Assembly (NCBI GenBank): GCA_937896275.1
Contig: CALBMW010000690.1
Coordinates: 1-10,793 of the forward strand
Length of the DNA: 10,793 nucleotides
Source of the DNA: an uncultured Myxococcales bacterium
GTDB lineage: Bacteria > Myxococcota_A > Bradymonadia > UBA7976 > UBA1532
Direction of reading: 5' to 3'
Program-made: the position numbers and the translations under genes
Shown: piece by piece, positions 1 to 8,771 of the stretch
Layout: every line of letters starts with the position of its first letter
Position numbering within the stretch: the stretch's first letter is position 1
The notes under the pieces: generated by a model
The model's input: the letters and a program-made list of their open reading frames with translations, nothing else
The model's database searches: none
What the model was told of the DNA's origin: nothing

Positions 1-1753
1 GGGGCTTGGTGTCGAGCGCCCGACCCGCGCCGCGCGGCGCGACGTGCGTGGGGTGGGTGCCGATGAAGGTCGACCCCGTGACGCCATCGTGCAGCCAGCG
101 GCGCCACTGCTTGTGGAAGCCCGCGTCGCTGCGCCCGAGGCGCTTGCGCTGCGCGCCCTTCTGGAAGTCCCGCACCAGCGTGTAGCCGTCGATCGGCTCG
201 TCGAGCAGCACGCGGGCCACCGTCTCGACCGCGCTCCAGCCCCCGTGCAGCGGCTCGACGAGCGGCTGCACGATCGAGACGGTGCCGTCGGTGGCGGCCA
301 GATCGCCCCAGGCCTCGAGGAAGTGCAGCTTGGGGACCGCCCAGGTGCACAGCCGCGCGGTCTCGTCGAGGTGCTCGGCCAGGCTGATCGTCGTCTTGGC
401 CTTGGCCAGCGCGCCGCCGAAGTCGAGGTCACCGGGCGCGCTGTAGACGGGGTTGCTGCCGATCATCAGCAGCGTGTCGACCTTGCCGGCGTTCAGCTCC
501 GCGGCCAGCGCCGCGATGCTCTCCATGTCGCCGGGCTCGTCGGCGCCGCGGCCGATGTCGGGGAAGTAGTAGAGGGTGACGCCTTGCACGCTGAGCGCGT
601 GGTTCAGCGCGGCGGCGATGGCGTGCACCACCGGCGGCTGATTGCGACCGACGAGCACCAGGCCGTGGCGCTCGACGCCATTGGGCAGGCGGCGATCCCA
701 CAGGTCGTCGACCATCGCGGCCACGAACTTCTGGGCCTTGGCGTCGAGGCCGGCGCTGCGCTCGGCCGCCACTGACAGGATGTCGGCGGGGACGGCGGCG
801 CCCTTCTCGGCGAAGCCCTTGGCGAGGGCGAAGGCCACGGCGCTTACCTGCGAGGGCGCGATGCGCAGCCGGTGGTCGGCGTTTGTGCCGGTGATGCTGT
901 AGCGGCCCTCGACCGCGTACAGCCGGCTGAGGTCGCCGCCGGTCTCGTCGATCCTGCGAAGCGCGGCCCAATCCGCGCCCTGGGCGACCACGTCACCCTC
1001 GGTGCCCAGGAAGTCGCTGTCGAGCGCCACCACCACCTTCGCGCGGTTGAGGCGGTACGACGGGCGCAGAGGCGCGCCGAAGGCGGCCATGAGGCCCGCG
1101 CGCTGATTGTCCTCGCTGACCGGCTCGTAGGTGAACCAACGCGCGCCGGGGTAAGTGGCCCGGATGCGCCGGCGCAGGGCGTCGTAGGTGGGCGAGGGGA
1201 TCGACTCGCTGAGGATCGCCAGCCCCTGCCCGCTCTTCTGATCGCGCAGCGCGGTGAAGTGATCCTTGAAGAAGGAATCAACCGCGTCCCACTCGGTGGG
1301 CACGTTGCCCTTGCGGGGCGACGCCAGCCGCATCGGGTCGTAGAGGTCCAGGACCATCGCCTGATGGATCGCCGCGGTGGCGCCCCGGCTCGACTTGTGG
1401 TCCGGGTTGCCCTCGAGCTTGGTGGGGCGGCCTTCGTGCGACTCGGCCAACAGACCGATGACGTTGGGCCCGATGTGCGTCGCCGTCGCGTAGCGCTGGG
1501 CCACGCCGGGCAGCACGTCCTCGGGCTGACGCCCGTAGGGCACGATGTGCTGCACCGGGCGGCGCACGCAGCCGGCGAGGCTGGTCATCGCGACCGAGGC
1601 GCCCATGACACTCAGGAAGTGGCGGCGCGTCGCGCCGTCGAGGGTGCCGGCCTCGATCTCCTCGGGGAACTCGCGCTCGAGCGCGGCCTGGAAGGCCGGC
1701 GTCTGCTCCAGCTCGTCGAGGCTGCGCCAGTAGTGCCGTTCTTCACGCTTCAT
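1..1753 (-). CDS. actB: Alternative complex III subunit ActB (Tat-exported molybdopterin oxidoreductase-like), N-terminal 584 codons
   Basis: This is the 5' part of a gene that runs off the left edge; the frame is open from the ATG at 1751-1753 to base 2. ActB is the large periplasm-facing subunit of alternative complex III, which oxidises quinol and passes electrons toward cytochrome oxidase. The N-terminus shows the TAT-variant form typical of the family: an acidic leader (EERHYW, residues 4-9), then TRRHFL with twin arginines R43-R44, a hydrophobic stretch, and LAGC with C62, a lipobox-like site. The motif HIVPYGRQPEDVLPG (residues 69-83) is characteristic. No CxxCxxxC cluster motif follows, in line with ActB, whose molybdopterin-like domain has lost its cofactor. 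The expected C-terminal iron-sulfur domain lies outside the window. The start overlaps the actA stop (ATGA), and GGGGTG lies about 8 nt upstream. The family call is secure; the lipidation is inferred. Confidence 0.93.
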   Translation of the reverse strand, partial: MKREERHYWRSLDELEQTPAFQAALEREFPEEIEAGTLDGATRRHFLSVMGASVAMTSLAGCVRRPVQHIVPYGRQPEDVLPGVAQRYATATHIGPNVIGLLAESHEGRPTKLEGNPDHKSSRGATAAIHQAMVLDLYDPMRLASPRKGNVPTEWDAVDSFFKDHFTALRDQKSGQGLAILSESIPSPTYDALRRRIRATYPGARWFTYEPVSEDNQRAGLMAAFGAPLRPSYRLNRAKVVVALDSDFLGTEGDVVAQGADWAALRRIDETGGDLSRLYAVEGRYSITGTNADHRLRIAPSQVSAVAFALAKGFAEKGAAVPADILSVAAERSAGLDAKAQKFVAAMVDDLWDRRLPNGVERHGLVLVGRNQPPVVHAIAAALNHALSVQGVTLYYFPDIGRGADEPGDMESIAALAAELNAGKVDTLLMIGSNPVYSAPGDLDFGGALAKAKTTISLAEHLDETARLCTWAVPKLHFLEAWGDLAATDGTVSIVQPLVEPLHGGWSAVETVARVLLDEPIDGYTLVRDFQKGAQRKRLGRSDAGFHKQWRRWLHDGVTGSTFIGTHPTHVAPRGAGRALDTKP

Positions 1754-2445
1754 CGGTGGCACCCCGAGCAGTGCAAGGGCGGGTTCACGGCGTGCTTCTC
1801 CTTGAGCTCACGACCCAGCTGCTCCTGGTTCGGCACGCTGTAGCCCATCACGGTGATCTGGTCGCGCGGGCGGAGGAACTTCTCCGGATTCCGGTGACAG
1901 TCGAGGCACCACGACATCTGGAGGGGCTGGTCCTGCGCGACCTCGACCATCTGGTCAATCCGCCCGTGGCACGACTCGCAGCCCACGCCCGCGCGAAGAT
2001 GGGCGTCGTGCTGGAAGTACGCGTAATCAGGCGTCTTGTGAACGCGCACCCACTCGATCGGCTGGCCGGTCGCCCAGCTCTCGCGCACCGGCAGCAGCTT
2101 GGCGCTCGCCGTGCGGATCTGGTGGTGGCAGTTCATGCAGGTCTGGGTGGGCGGGACGCCGGCGTGGGGACCGCGCTCGGCGCCCACGTGGCAATACCGG
2201 CAGTCGATGCCCAGGTCGCCCGCGTGCAGCTTGTGGCTGTACGCCACCGGCTGAACGGGCGTGTAGCCCACGTCGGTGTACTTCGGTGAGAAGTAGTACC
2301 AGACGACGCCGATGACCATGAGGGTGGCGAGGGGTCCGATCACCCCCAGCACCAAGGGCGGGACCCGGTTGTACCAGGGCGGGAACGACCAGACCTCCTC
2401 GTTCGAGGGCGGATCGTCCGTGGGCTTCTGCTCTTCGTTGCTCAT
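1750..2445 (-). CDS. actA: Alternative complex III subunit ActA, membrane-anchored pentaheme cytochrome c
   Basis: The 231-residue protein is the multiheme cytochrome c subunit of alternative complex III. One hydrophobic segment near the N-terminus (about residues 29-51) should anchor it, with the heme domain on the periplasmic side. Five CxxCH heme sites are visible: C82-H86, C103-H107, C156-H160, C180-H184 and C226-H230, the number known for ActA. Family motifs include QPVAYSHKLH (65-74), DCRYCH, CMNCHHQI and YFQHDAHLRAGVGCESCHGR. The start at 2445 was chosen because homology-like sequence begins there; an in-frame extension to 2730 is arginine-rich and reads through a probable promoter. 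No strong Shine-Dalgarno sequence precedes this ATG. The stop overlaps the actB start by 4 nt, so the two are co-transcribed and probably translationally coupled. It is the first gene of the operon. Confidence 0.95.
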   Translation of the reverse strand: MSNEEQKPTDDPPSNEEVWSFPPWYNRVPPLVLGVIGPLATLMVIGVVWYYFSPKYTDVGYTPVQPVAYSHKLHAGDLGIDCRYCHVGAERGPHAGVPPTQTCMNCHHQIRTASAKLLPVRESWATGQPIEWVRVHKTPDYAYFQHDAHLRAGVGCESCHGRIDQMVEVAQDQPLQMSWCLDCHRNPEKFLRPRDQITVMGYSVPNQEQLGRELKEKHAVNPPLHCSGCHR

Positions 2446-2639
2446 GCGCTCGGCAACCCCGACGCGTTCGCCCCCCACCCTGAGGCGGGGACCGCGGTTC
2501 ATCCGTCCTGGCGGCTCTCTTCCGAGACCAGACCGTGACACCAGCCCCAGCGCTGGTCGGGAACGCCGCTGCTCTGGCCGCACAGGGGAGAGGCTCCCCG
2601 ATCGGCATCGCAAGCGCCGTACCACGCACGGCGGCGCGG

Positions 2640-2668
2640 ATTTAACACCACGTCTGCGCGATGTCCAA
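2640..2668 (-). promoter_or_regulatory. Candidate sigma-70-type promoter for actAB
   Basis: On the minus strand, TTGGAC (2663-2668) and TTAAAT (2640-2645) are separated by 17 nt. Shifting by one base gives TGGACA (2662-2667, five of six matches to the -35 consensus) with a 16-nt spacer. This is one of very few AT-containing spots in the gap. Transcription would start near 2633 and give a leader of about 190 nt before actA. It is a consensus-based guess without experimental support. Confidence 0.4.
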
Positions 2669-2718
2669 CCCTTTTGCCCCGCGCGGGGGGCGACGCGGGG
2701 GCCTCTGGATGCGGCGTT

Positions 2719-2730
2719 TTGCCGCGGCAA
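2719..2730. promoter_or_regulatory. 12-bp perfect palindrome, possible operator upstream of actA
   Basis: TTGCCGCGGCAA is identical to its reverse complement. It lies about 50 bp upstream of the proposed actA -35 element, a position suited to a dimeric activator or repressor. In DNA this GC-rich short palindromes are not rare, so the operator role is only a suggestion. Confidence 0.25.
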
Positions 2731-2807
2731 GCGCGATTCGGGGACCGTCTCGCGCGAGCACGCGAGCGAGGCGGCGCGAATCAGGCGGGAGCTGACGGTC
2801 GTGCAGG

Positions 2808-2848
2808 CCGAGCGGCGGGTGCGACAGGTTGCCGCACCCGCCGCTCGG
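2808..2848 (-). terminator. Strong stem-loop downstream of the response regulator gene
   Basis: Two perfect 16-base arms (2808-2823 and 2833-2848) flank a 9-nt loop. The stem is almost all G-C and begins 66 nt after the regulator's stop codon in its direction of transcription. No U-rich tract follows on either strand, so it is not a classical intrinsic terminator. It could act as a U-less terminator or a 3'-end stabiliser that insulates actA from the gene upstream. Confidence 0.55.
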
Positions 2849-2914
2849 GGTTCTCCCGGCGTCTCGCTCGGCCGATCCCCGTGAGGGACGCGGGGGGGCG
2901 GGCTCCAGGGCCCT

Positions 2915-4270
<1,356 letters not shown>

Positions 4271-4382
4271 GGGGCCGTCATACTCCGGGCCGCGGCGCGC
4301 CGCGACCCCCCGGGGCGCGAGGACGCCGACCCGCATCATCCCGCCGGTGCCCATCCCGCGCCCGGCCTGCTATCCTGCGCCC
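4271..4382. promoter_or_regulatory. Divergent intergenic region with two possible leaderless promoters and a 14-bp palindrome
   Basis: Each start codon is preceded by a -10-like hexamer exactly 6 nt away: TATCCT (4371-4376) before the plus-strand ATG at 4383, and TATGAC (4277-4282, minus strand) before the ATG at 4270. Neither start has a Shine-Dalgarno sequence. This spacing is typical of leaderless transcripts. Between them is the perfect palindrome CGCGGCGCGCCGCG (4291-4304), about 9 bp upstream of the minus-strand -10. It could be an operator, though such GC palindromes arise easily at this composition. Confidence 0.4.
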
Positions 4383-4958
4383 ATGTCCGCCGCCACCGAG
4401 CACCGCGCCGCGACCTACGCCGACCTCGAGGCGCTCCCCCCCGGCCTGGTGGGTGAGCTCATCGACGGCGAGGTGGTCGCGTCGCCTCGTCCCGGACCAC
4501 GCCACGCCCTCGCGAGCTCCGCCTTGGGCGCGCTGCTCGGCGGTCCTTTCCAGTTCGGCGTCGGTGGCCCGGGAGGGTGGTGGACCCTCGACGAGCCCGA
4601 GTTGCACCTGGGCGCCGACGTGCTGGTCCCCGATCTGGCCGGTTGGCGCGTCGAGCGAATGCCCGCCCTGCCCACCGAGGCCTGGTTCGAGCTTCGCCCC
4701 GACTGGGTCTGCGAGGTGCTGTCGCCGTCGACCGAACGCATCGATCGGCTCCGCAAGCTCGCCCTGTACGCCCGCGCCGGCGTCCCGCACGTCTGGCTGC
4801 TGCATCCCGAACAGCGGACGCTCGAGATCTTCGCGCTCGAATCGGGCACCTGGCGGGTCACGATCGTGGATGGCGAGGCGCCGGTGCGCGCGACGCCCTT
4901 CGAGGCGGTCGAGCTGGCCTTCCCTCTGCTGTGGGCCACGCCGACGGCGCCGGGCTGA
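4383..4958 (+). CDS. Uma2 family (DUF820) putative restriction-endonuclease-fold protein
   Basis: A 191-residue protein of the Uma2/DUF820 family, which has the PD-(D/E)XK nuclease fold. Most members are uncharacterised and many genomes carry several copies. Visible family features are an N-terminal TYADLEALPP, ELIDGEVV (25-32), the fold's acidic residue in VPDLAGW (D84), WVCEVLSPST (E111), K125 in the helix after it, and YARAGVPHVWLLHP (129-142). D84, E111 and K125 fit the expected catalytic triad, so the active site looks intact. Length is normal for the family. It is divergent from the regulator and 81 bp from icmF, and has no toxin-antitoxin or restriction-modification partner beside it. 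The start was chosen because conserved sequence begins just after it; a frame extending upstream to 4239 would overlap the regulator. Its biological role and any nuclease activity are not established by this sequence. Confidence 0.88.
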   Translation: MSAATEHRAATYADLEALPPGLVGELIDGEVVASPRPGPRHALASSALGALLGGPFQFGVGGPGGWWTLDEPELHLGADVLVPDLAGWRVERMPALPTEAWFELRPDWVCEVLSPSTERIDRLRKLALYARAGVPHVWLLHPEQRTLEIFALESGTWRVTIVDGEAPVRATPFEAVELAFPLLWATPTAPG

Positions 4959-4983
4959 GAGCGCGCGGCCAGCGACCCCTCGG

Positions 4984-5012
4984 TTGCGGTCCCTTCCCCT
5001 GCACTTCATACT
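4984..5012 (+). promoter_or_regulatory. Candidate promoter for icmF
   Basis: TTGCGG (4984-4989) and CATACT (5007-5012) lie 17 nt apart in the 81-bp gap before icmF. The -10 matches four of six consensus bases, the -35 three of six. A start near 5019 would leave a leader of about 20 nt that contains the ribosome binding site. No cobalamin riboswitch could fit in so short a leader. Confidence 0.35.
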
Positions 5013-5027
5013 CCCCGCGCCCGCAAC

Positions 5028-5033
5028 GGGAGG
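5028..5033 (+). promoter_or_regulatory. Ribosome binding site of icmF
   Basis: GGGAGG ends 6 nt before the ATG at 5040. It is the clearest Shine-Dalgarno sequence in the window and fixes the icmF start. Confidence 0.75.
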
Positions 5034-5039
5034 TGTCCG

Positions 5040-8000
5040 ATGAACTCGCAGCCCGCCCCCGCAACGGGCTCGGCCGGCGTGGTCGATCCGCTGCGCTTCG
5101 TGACCGCCGCCAGCCTGTTCGACGGCCACGACGCGGCCATCAACATCATGCGTCGCATCCTGCAGGCCGAGGGCGCCGAGGTCATCCACCTCGGGCACGA
5201 CCGCTCCGTCGCCGACATCGTCGACGCCGCCATCGAGGAGGACGCGCATGGCATCGCGGTGTCGTCCTATCAGGGCGGCCATATGGAGTTCTTCGGCTAC
5301 ATGGTCGAGCGCCTGCGGGCGCGGGGGCGGGGCGACATCGTCGTCTTCGGTGGGGGCGGCGGCACGATCACGGATCGCGAGATCGAGGCGCTGCACGCGG
5401 GCGGCGTGGCGCGCATCTACTCGGTCGAGGACGGCCGCAAGATGGGCCTGGTCGGCATGATCCGCGACATGATGACGCGGGCGGAGCGCGACCTGGTGGC
5501 CGACTGGGCGGGGATCCCGAGCGGCTTCTTCGAGGGCGAGGCGGCGGCGGTGGCCCGCGTGCTGACCTTTATCGAGCGCTGCCACGCGCGCGACGACGGC
5601 GCGGCGCTGGCGGCCCTGCGCGTCGAGCTCGCGCGGGGTCCGAAGCGGCCGGTGCTGGGCATCACCGGCGTGGGCGGGGCAGGCAAGTCCTCGCTGACCG
5701 ACGAGCTGATGCGGCGCGTGCTCGACCGCTTCCCGGAGCGCACCGTGGGCGTGCTGTCGGTCGACCCGACCCGGCGGCGCAGCGGTGGCGCCCTGCTCGG
5801 CGACCGCATCCGCATGAATTCACTGGCGAATCCGCGCGCATTCATGCGCTCGATGGCCACCCGCGCGGCCCACGCCGCGGTGCCGGCGGCCGTCCGCGAC
5901 GCGCTCAAGGCCCTGAGCGCGGCGGGCTACGACCTGGTGGTGCTCGAGACGGCGGGCATCGGGCAGAGTGGCAGCGAGGTGGTCGATCTGGCCGACCTGT
6001 CGCTCTACGTGATGACCCCGGAGTTCGGCGCGCCGAGCCAGCTCGAGAAGATCGACATGCTCGACTTCGCCGACGTGGTGGCGCTCAACAAGGCCGACAA
6101 GCGCGGGGCCGAGGACGCGCGGCGCTACGTGGCCAAGCAGGTGCTGCGCAACCGCGGCGACTTCGAGGCCTCGCCGGACGCGATGCCGGTGTTCGCGTGC
6201 ATCGCGAGCCGCTTCGGCGATGACGGCGTGGACGCGCTCTTCGCGCACCTGATGGGCGAGCTGACGGCGCGCACCGATCGCGACTGGGCGGCCGGCGCGC
6301 CGCCAGCGCGGGCGCGAGGCCTGCACGTCGTGGTGCCGCCCGAGCGGGTGCGCTACCTGAGCGACGTGTCCGAGACGGTGCGCGCCTACCACGCGCGCGT
6401 CGAAGCGCAGGCCGCCCTGGCCGAGCGCGCCGATGGGCTGGCCCGCGCGCTCAGCGCTCTGGGCGAGACCGTGCCCCCGTTTCCCACGCCGTTCGGGCCC
6501 TCCGAGGACCGGCTGCGGCAGCGCTACGACGCCACGCTCGCCGAGATGGCCGCCGACACCATCGCGCTGTTGGCCGAGGTGCCGGCCCTGCGCGCGGCCT
6601 ACGGAGCGCCCACGCACACCTACACCGTCCGCGGGCGCGCCATCGAGGTCGACAACTACGTCGAGACGCTCAGCGGCACCGCGCTCCCCAAGGTGGCGCT
6701 GCCGGCGACGCGCGACTGGGGTGATCTGCTGCGCTGGCGCATGCGCGAGAACGTGCCGGGCGGCTTCCCGTTCACCGCGGGGGTCTTCCCCTACAAGCGA
6801 ACCGGCGAGGACCCCACGCGGATGTTCGCCGGCGAGGGTCACCCCGAGCGCACCAACCACCGCTTTCATTACGTGTCGCGTGGCCAGCCCGCCGCACGGC
6901 TGTCGACGGCCTTCGACTCGGTGACGCTCTACGGTCGCGATCCCGATCTGCGGCCCGACGTCTACGGCAAGGTGGGCAACTCGGGCGTCAGCGTGGCCAC
7001 GCTCGACGACGCCAAGCGCCTGTATTCGGGCTTCGACCTGAGCGCGCCCACCACCAGCGTCTCGATGACCATCAACGGCCCCGCGCCCATGATCCTGGCG
7101 ATGTTCCTCAACACCGCGATCGACCAGAACGTCGAGCGACGGCTGCGGGAGACCGGTCGGTGGGACGCAGCACGCGCCCGCATCGCCGAGCTGGCCCCCG
7201 ACGGCCCGACCTACCGGGGCGAGCTGCCCGCCGAACACGACGGCGGCGGCCTGGGCCTGCTGGGGGTGAGCGGCGATCAGCTGCTGACGCGCGAGGAGTA
7301 CCTGGACATCAAGGCCTGGACGCTCGGCCGCGTGCGCGGCACGGTCCAGGCCGACATCCTCAAGGAGGATCAGGCCCAGAACACCTGCATCTTCAGCACC
7401 GAGTTCGCGCTGAAGATGATGGGCGACATCCAGGCCTGGTTCATCGACCACCGCATCCGCAACTTCTACTCGGTCTCGATCAGCGGCTATCACATCGCCG
7501 AGGCCGGGGCGAACCCGATCACCCAGCTGGCCTTCACGCTCGCCAACGGCCTGACCTTCGTCGAGTACTACCGCGCGCGGGGCATGAAGCCCGGCGACTT
7601 CGCGCCCAACCTGTCCTTCTTCTTCAGCAACGGGGTCGACGCGGAGTACGCGGTCATCGGGCGGGTGGCGCGACGCATCTGGGCGATCGCGATGCGGGAT
7701 CTGTACGGCGCCGACGCGCGCAGCCAGCAGTTGAAGTACCACATCCAGACCTCGGGCCGTTCGCTGCACGCCCAGGAGATCGACTTCAACGACATCCGCA
7801 CGACGCTGCAGGCGCTCTACGCGATCACCGACAACTGCAACAGCCTGCACACCAACGCGTTCGACGAAGCCATCACCACGCCGACGGAGGCCTCGGTGCG
7901 GCGCGCGCTCGCGATCCAGCTGATCATCAATCGCGAGCTGGGCCTGACGAAGAACGAAAACCCCTTTCAGGGCAGCTACTTCCTGGATCAGTTGACCGAT

Positions 8001-8435
8001 CTGGTCGAGGCCGCGGTGCTGGCCGAGTTCGATCGCTTGACCGACCGCGGCGGGGTGCTCGGCGCGATGGAGGTCATGTACCAGCGCAGCAAGATCCAGG
8101 ACGAGTCGCTGCTCTACGAGCAGAAGAAGCACGCGGGCGATCTGCCGGTCATCGGGGTGAACACGTTCTTGGCGGAGCACGCGTCGGGGGGCGTGATCGA
8201 GGTCGAGCTCATCCGGGCCAGCGAGGACGAGAAGCAGGCCCAGCTCGACGGGTTGGCGAGCTTCCAGACGCGCAACGCCGAGCGTTCGCCGCTGGCCCTG
8301 GCGCGGCTGCGCAAGGTCGCGCTCGAGGGGGGCAACGTGTTCGCCGAGCTGATGGAGACCGTGAAGTGCTGCTCGCTCGGGCAGATCACGCAGGCGCTGT
8401 TCGAGGTCGGCGGGCAGTATCGGCGGAGCATGTGA
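5040..8435 (+). CDS. icmF: Fused isobutyryl-CoA mutase IcmF (B12-binding, G-protein chaperone and mutase domains)
   Basis: A complete 1131-residue adenosylcobalamin enzyme that interconverts isobutyryl-CoA and n-butyryl-CoA in the cytoplasm. Domains in order: B12-binding (about 15-150) with FDGHDAA, where H30 is the lower cobalt ligand, SYQGGH (76-81) and GGGGGT (104-109); a MeaB/MeaI-like GTPase (about 195-430) with Walker A GVGGAGKS (210-217) and NKAD (350-353); a linker; and the TIM-barrel mutase domain (about 560-1131) with SISGYH (H818). Residues that separate Icm from methylmalonyl-CoA mutase are of the Icm type: F583 in GVFPYKR and Q780 in AQNTCIF, in place of Tyr and Arg. A roughly 40-residue segment before the GTVQ motif (about 700-765, with YRGELP) resembles the proteobacterial Cupriavidus-type IcmF, not the shorter Geobacillus form; that comparison is from memory. 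The C-terminus GGQYRRSM is typical. No defect is seen. Confidence 0.97.
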   Translation: MNSQPAPATGSAGVVDPLRFVTAASLFDGHDAAINIMRRILQAEGAEVIHLGHDRSVADIVDAAIEEDAHGIAVSSYQGGHMEFFGYMVERLRARGRGDIVVFGGGGGTITDREIEALHAGGVARIYSVEDGRKMGLVGMIRDMMTRAERDLVADWAGIPSGFFEGEAAAVARVLTFIERCHARDDGAALAALRVELARGPKRPVLGITGVGGAGKSSLTDELMRRVLDRFPERTVGVLSVDPTRRRSGGALLGDRIRMNSLANPRAFMRSMATRAAHAAVPAAVRDALKALSAAGYDLVVLETAGIGQSGSEVVDLADLSLYVMTPEFGAPSQLEKIDMLDFADVVALNKADKRGAEDARRYVAKQVLRNRGDFEASPDAMPVFACIASRFGDDGVDALFAHLMGELTARTDRDWAAGAPPARARGLHVVVPPERVRYLSDVSETVRAYHARVEAQAALAERADGLARALSALGETVPPFPTPFGPSEDRLRQRYDATLAEMAADTIALLAEVPALRAAYGAPTHTYTVRGRAIEVDNYVETLSGTALPKVALPATRDWGDLLRWRMRENVPGGFPFTAGVFPYKRTGEDPTRMFAGEGHPERTNHRFHYVSRGQPAARLSTAFDSVTLYGRDPDLRPDVYGKVGNSGVSVATLDDAKRLYSGFDLSAPTTSVSMTINGPAPMILAMFLNTAIDQNVERRLRETGRWDAARARIAELAPDGPTYRGELPAEHDGGGLGLLGVSGDQLLTREEYLDIKAWTLGRVRGTVQADILKEDQAQNTCIFSTEFALKMMGDIQAWFIDHRIRNFYSVSISGYHIAEAGANPITQLAFTLANGLTFVEYYRARGMKPGDFAPNLSFFFSNGVDAEYAVIGRVARRIWAIAMRDLYGADARSQQLKYHIQTSGRSLHAQEIDFNDIRTTLQALYAITDNCNSLHTNAFDEAITTPTEASVRRALAIQLIINRELGLTKNENPFQGSYFLDQLTDLVEAAVLAEFDRLTDRGGVLGAMEVMYQRSKIQDESLLYEQKKHAGDLPVIGVNTFLAEHASGGVIEVELIRASEDEKQAQLDGLASFQTRNAERSPLALARLRKVALEGGNVFAELMETVKCCSLGQITQALFEVGGQYRRSM

Positions 8436-8439
8436 CGCG

Positions 8440-8715
8440 ATGACGGGACCGGCGCCGATGCGGCCCACCGGATCGCTGGTGGTGGTGTACTTCGGTGTGG
8501 GCTTCACGCTGGCCGCGGCGCTGACGATGGTGGCGCTGACGATGCTGCGGCCGCTGATCCTGGCCAACCTGGGCGAGGGGGCGCGGCGACTGGCCATGCT
8601 GACGCCCGCGGTCGTCGGGGTGTTCTTCGGGGCGCGGGTAGCGATGATGGGCCACACTCGAGGTCTGCGTCTGGGGCAGGCCCTGGTCGCGGCGCTCGGC
8701 CTCCGGCGCGGGTGA
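8440..8715 (+). CDS. Small two-helix membrane protein of unknown function
   Basis: A 91-residue hypothetical protein that I do not recognise. It has two likely membrane helices, about residues 12-36 and 52-71, joined by a short loop containing GEGARR (45-50); the second helix contains R66. The C-terminus is basic (LRRG). The start lies 4 nt after the icmF stop, with GGAG (8425-8428) inside the icmF end as a distant ribosome binding site, so it is probably translated from the icmF message. An in-frame ATG at 8458 would also keep both helices. Its stop codon lies inside the first unit of a downstream tandem repeat, so the last residues may have been altered by repeat expansion. The hydrophobic pattern and operon spacing support a real gene; no function can be inferred. 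Confidence 0.65.
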   Translation: MTGPAPMRPTGSLVVVYFGVGFTLAAALTMVALTMLRPLILANLGEGARRLAMLTPAVVGVFFGARVAMMGHTRGLRLGQALVAALGLRRG

Positions 8716-8771
8716 CGCGGCGCGGGTGACGCGGCGCCGGTGACGCGACGCGACGCCGGTGACGCGACGCC
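8711..8771 (+). repeat. Tandem repeat, 14-nt units (GGTGACGCGGCGC-type)
   Basis: Four head-to-tail units start at 8711, 8725, 8739 and 8758. The first two read GGTGACGCGGCGC followed by G or C; the last two have GACGC in place of GGCGC, and the third carries an extra 5 nt, making it 19 nt. Each unit contains TGA. Because 14 is not a multiple of 3, the TGAs at 8713, 8727 and 8741 fall in three different frames. The first closes the small membrane protein gene. Confidence 0.85.

Larger units (their letters stand above)
2446..2914. other. Non-coding interval between actA and the sigma-54 regulator
   Basis: No convincing gene lies in these 469 bp; the frames that are open have no recognisable protein content. 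The interval holds the candidate actA promoter and, inside the predicted leader, two short perfect inverted repeats: CCAGCGCTGG (2547-2556), and GGGGAG/CTCCCC with a 3-nt loop (2585-2599). Upstream of the promoter are the 12-bp palindrome TTGCCGCGGCAA (2719-2730) and a strong stem-loop at 2808-2848. I found no -24/-12 sigma-54 promoter for actA here by eye. Confidence 0.6.

Noticed and set aside
872..1843. 323-codon open frame on the plus strand
   Set aside because: It is the complement of actB and actA, whose motifs (twin-arginine signal, CxxCH sites) are unmistakable on the minus strand.
2446..2730. N-terminal extension of actA to an ATG at 2730
   Set aside because: The added 95 residues are arginine-rich and unlike ActA, and the region contains promoter-like and palindromic elements. 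ActA homologues begin shortly before the membrane helix.
4271..4354. N-terminal extension of the response regulator to 4354
   Set aside because: Receiver domains begin within a few residues of the ATG at 4270; the extension is low-complexity and would remove most of the divergent promoter region.
4278..5585. 435-codon open frame on the minus strand across Uma2 and the start of icmF
   Set aside because: It runs antisense to two recognisable genes and the gap between them, and has no recognisable protein content.
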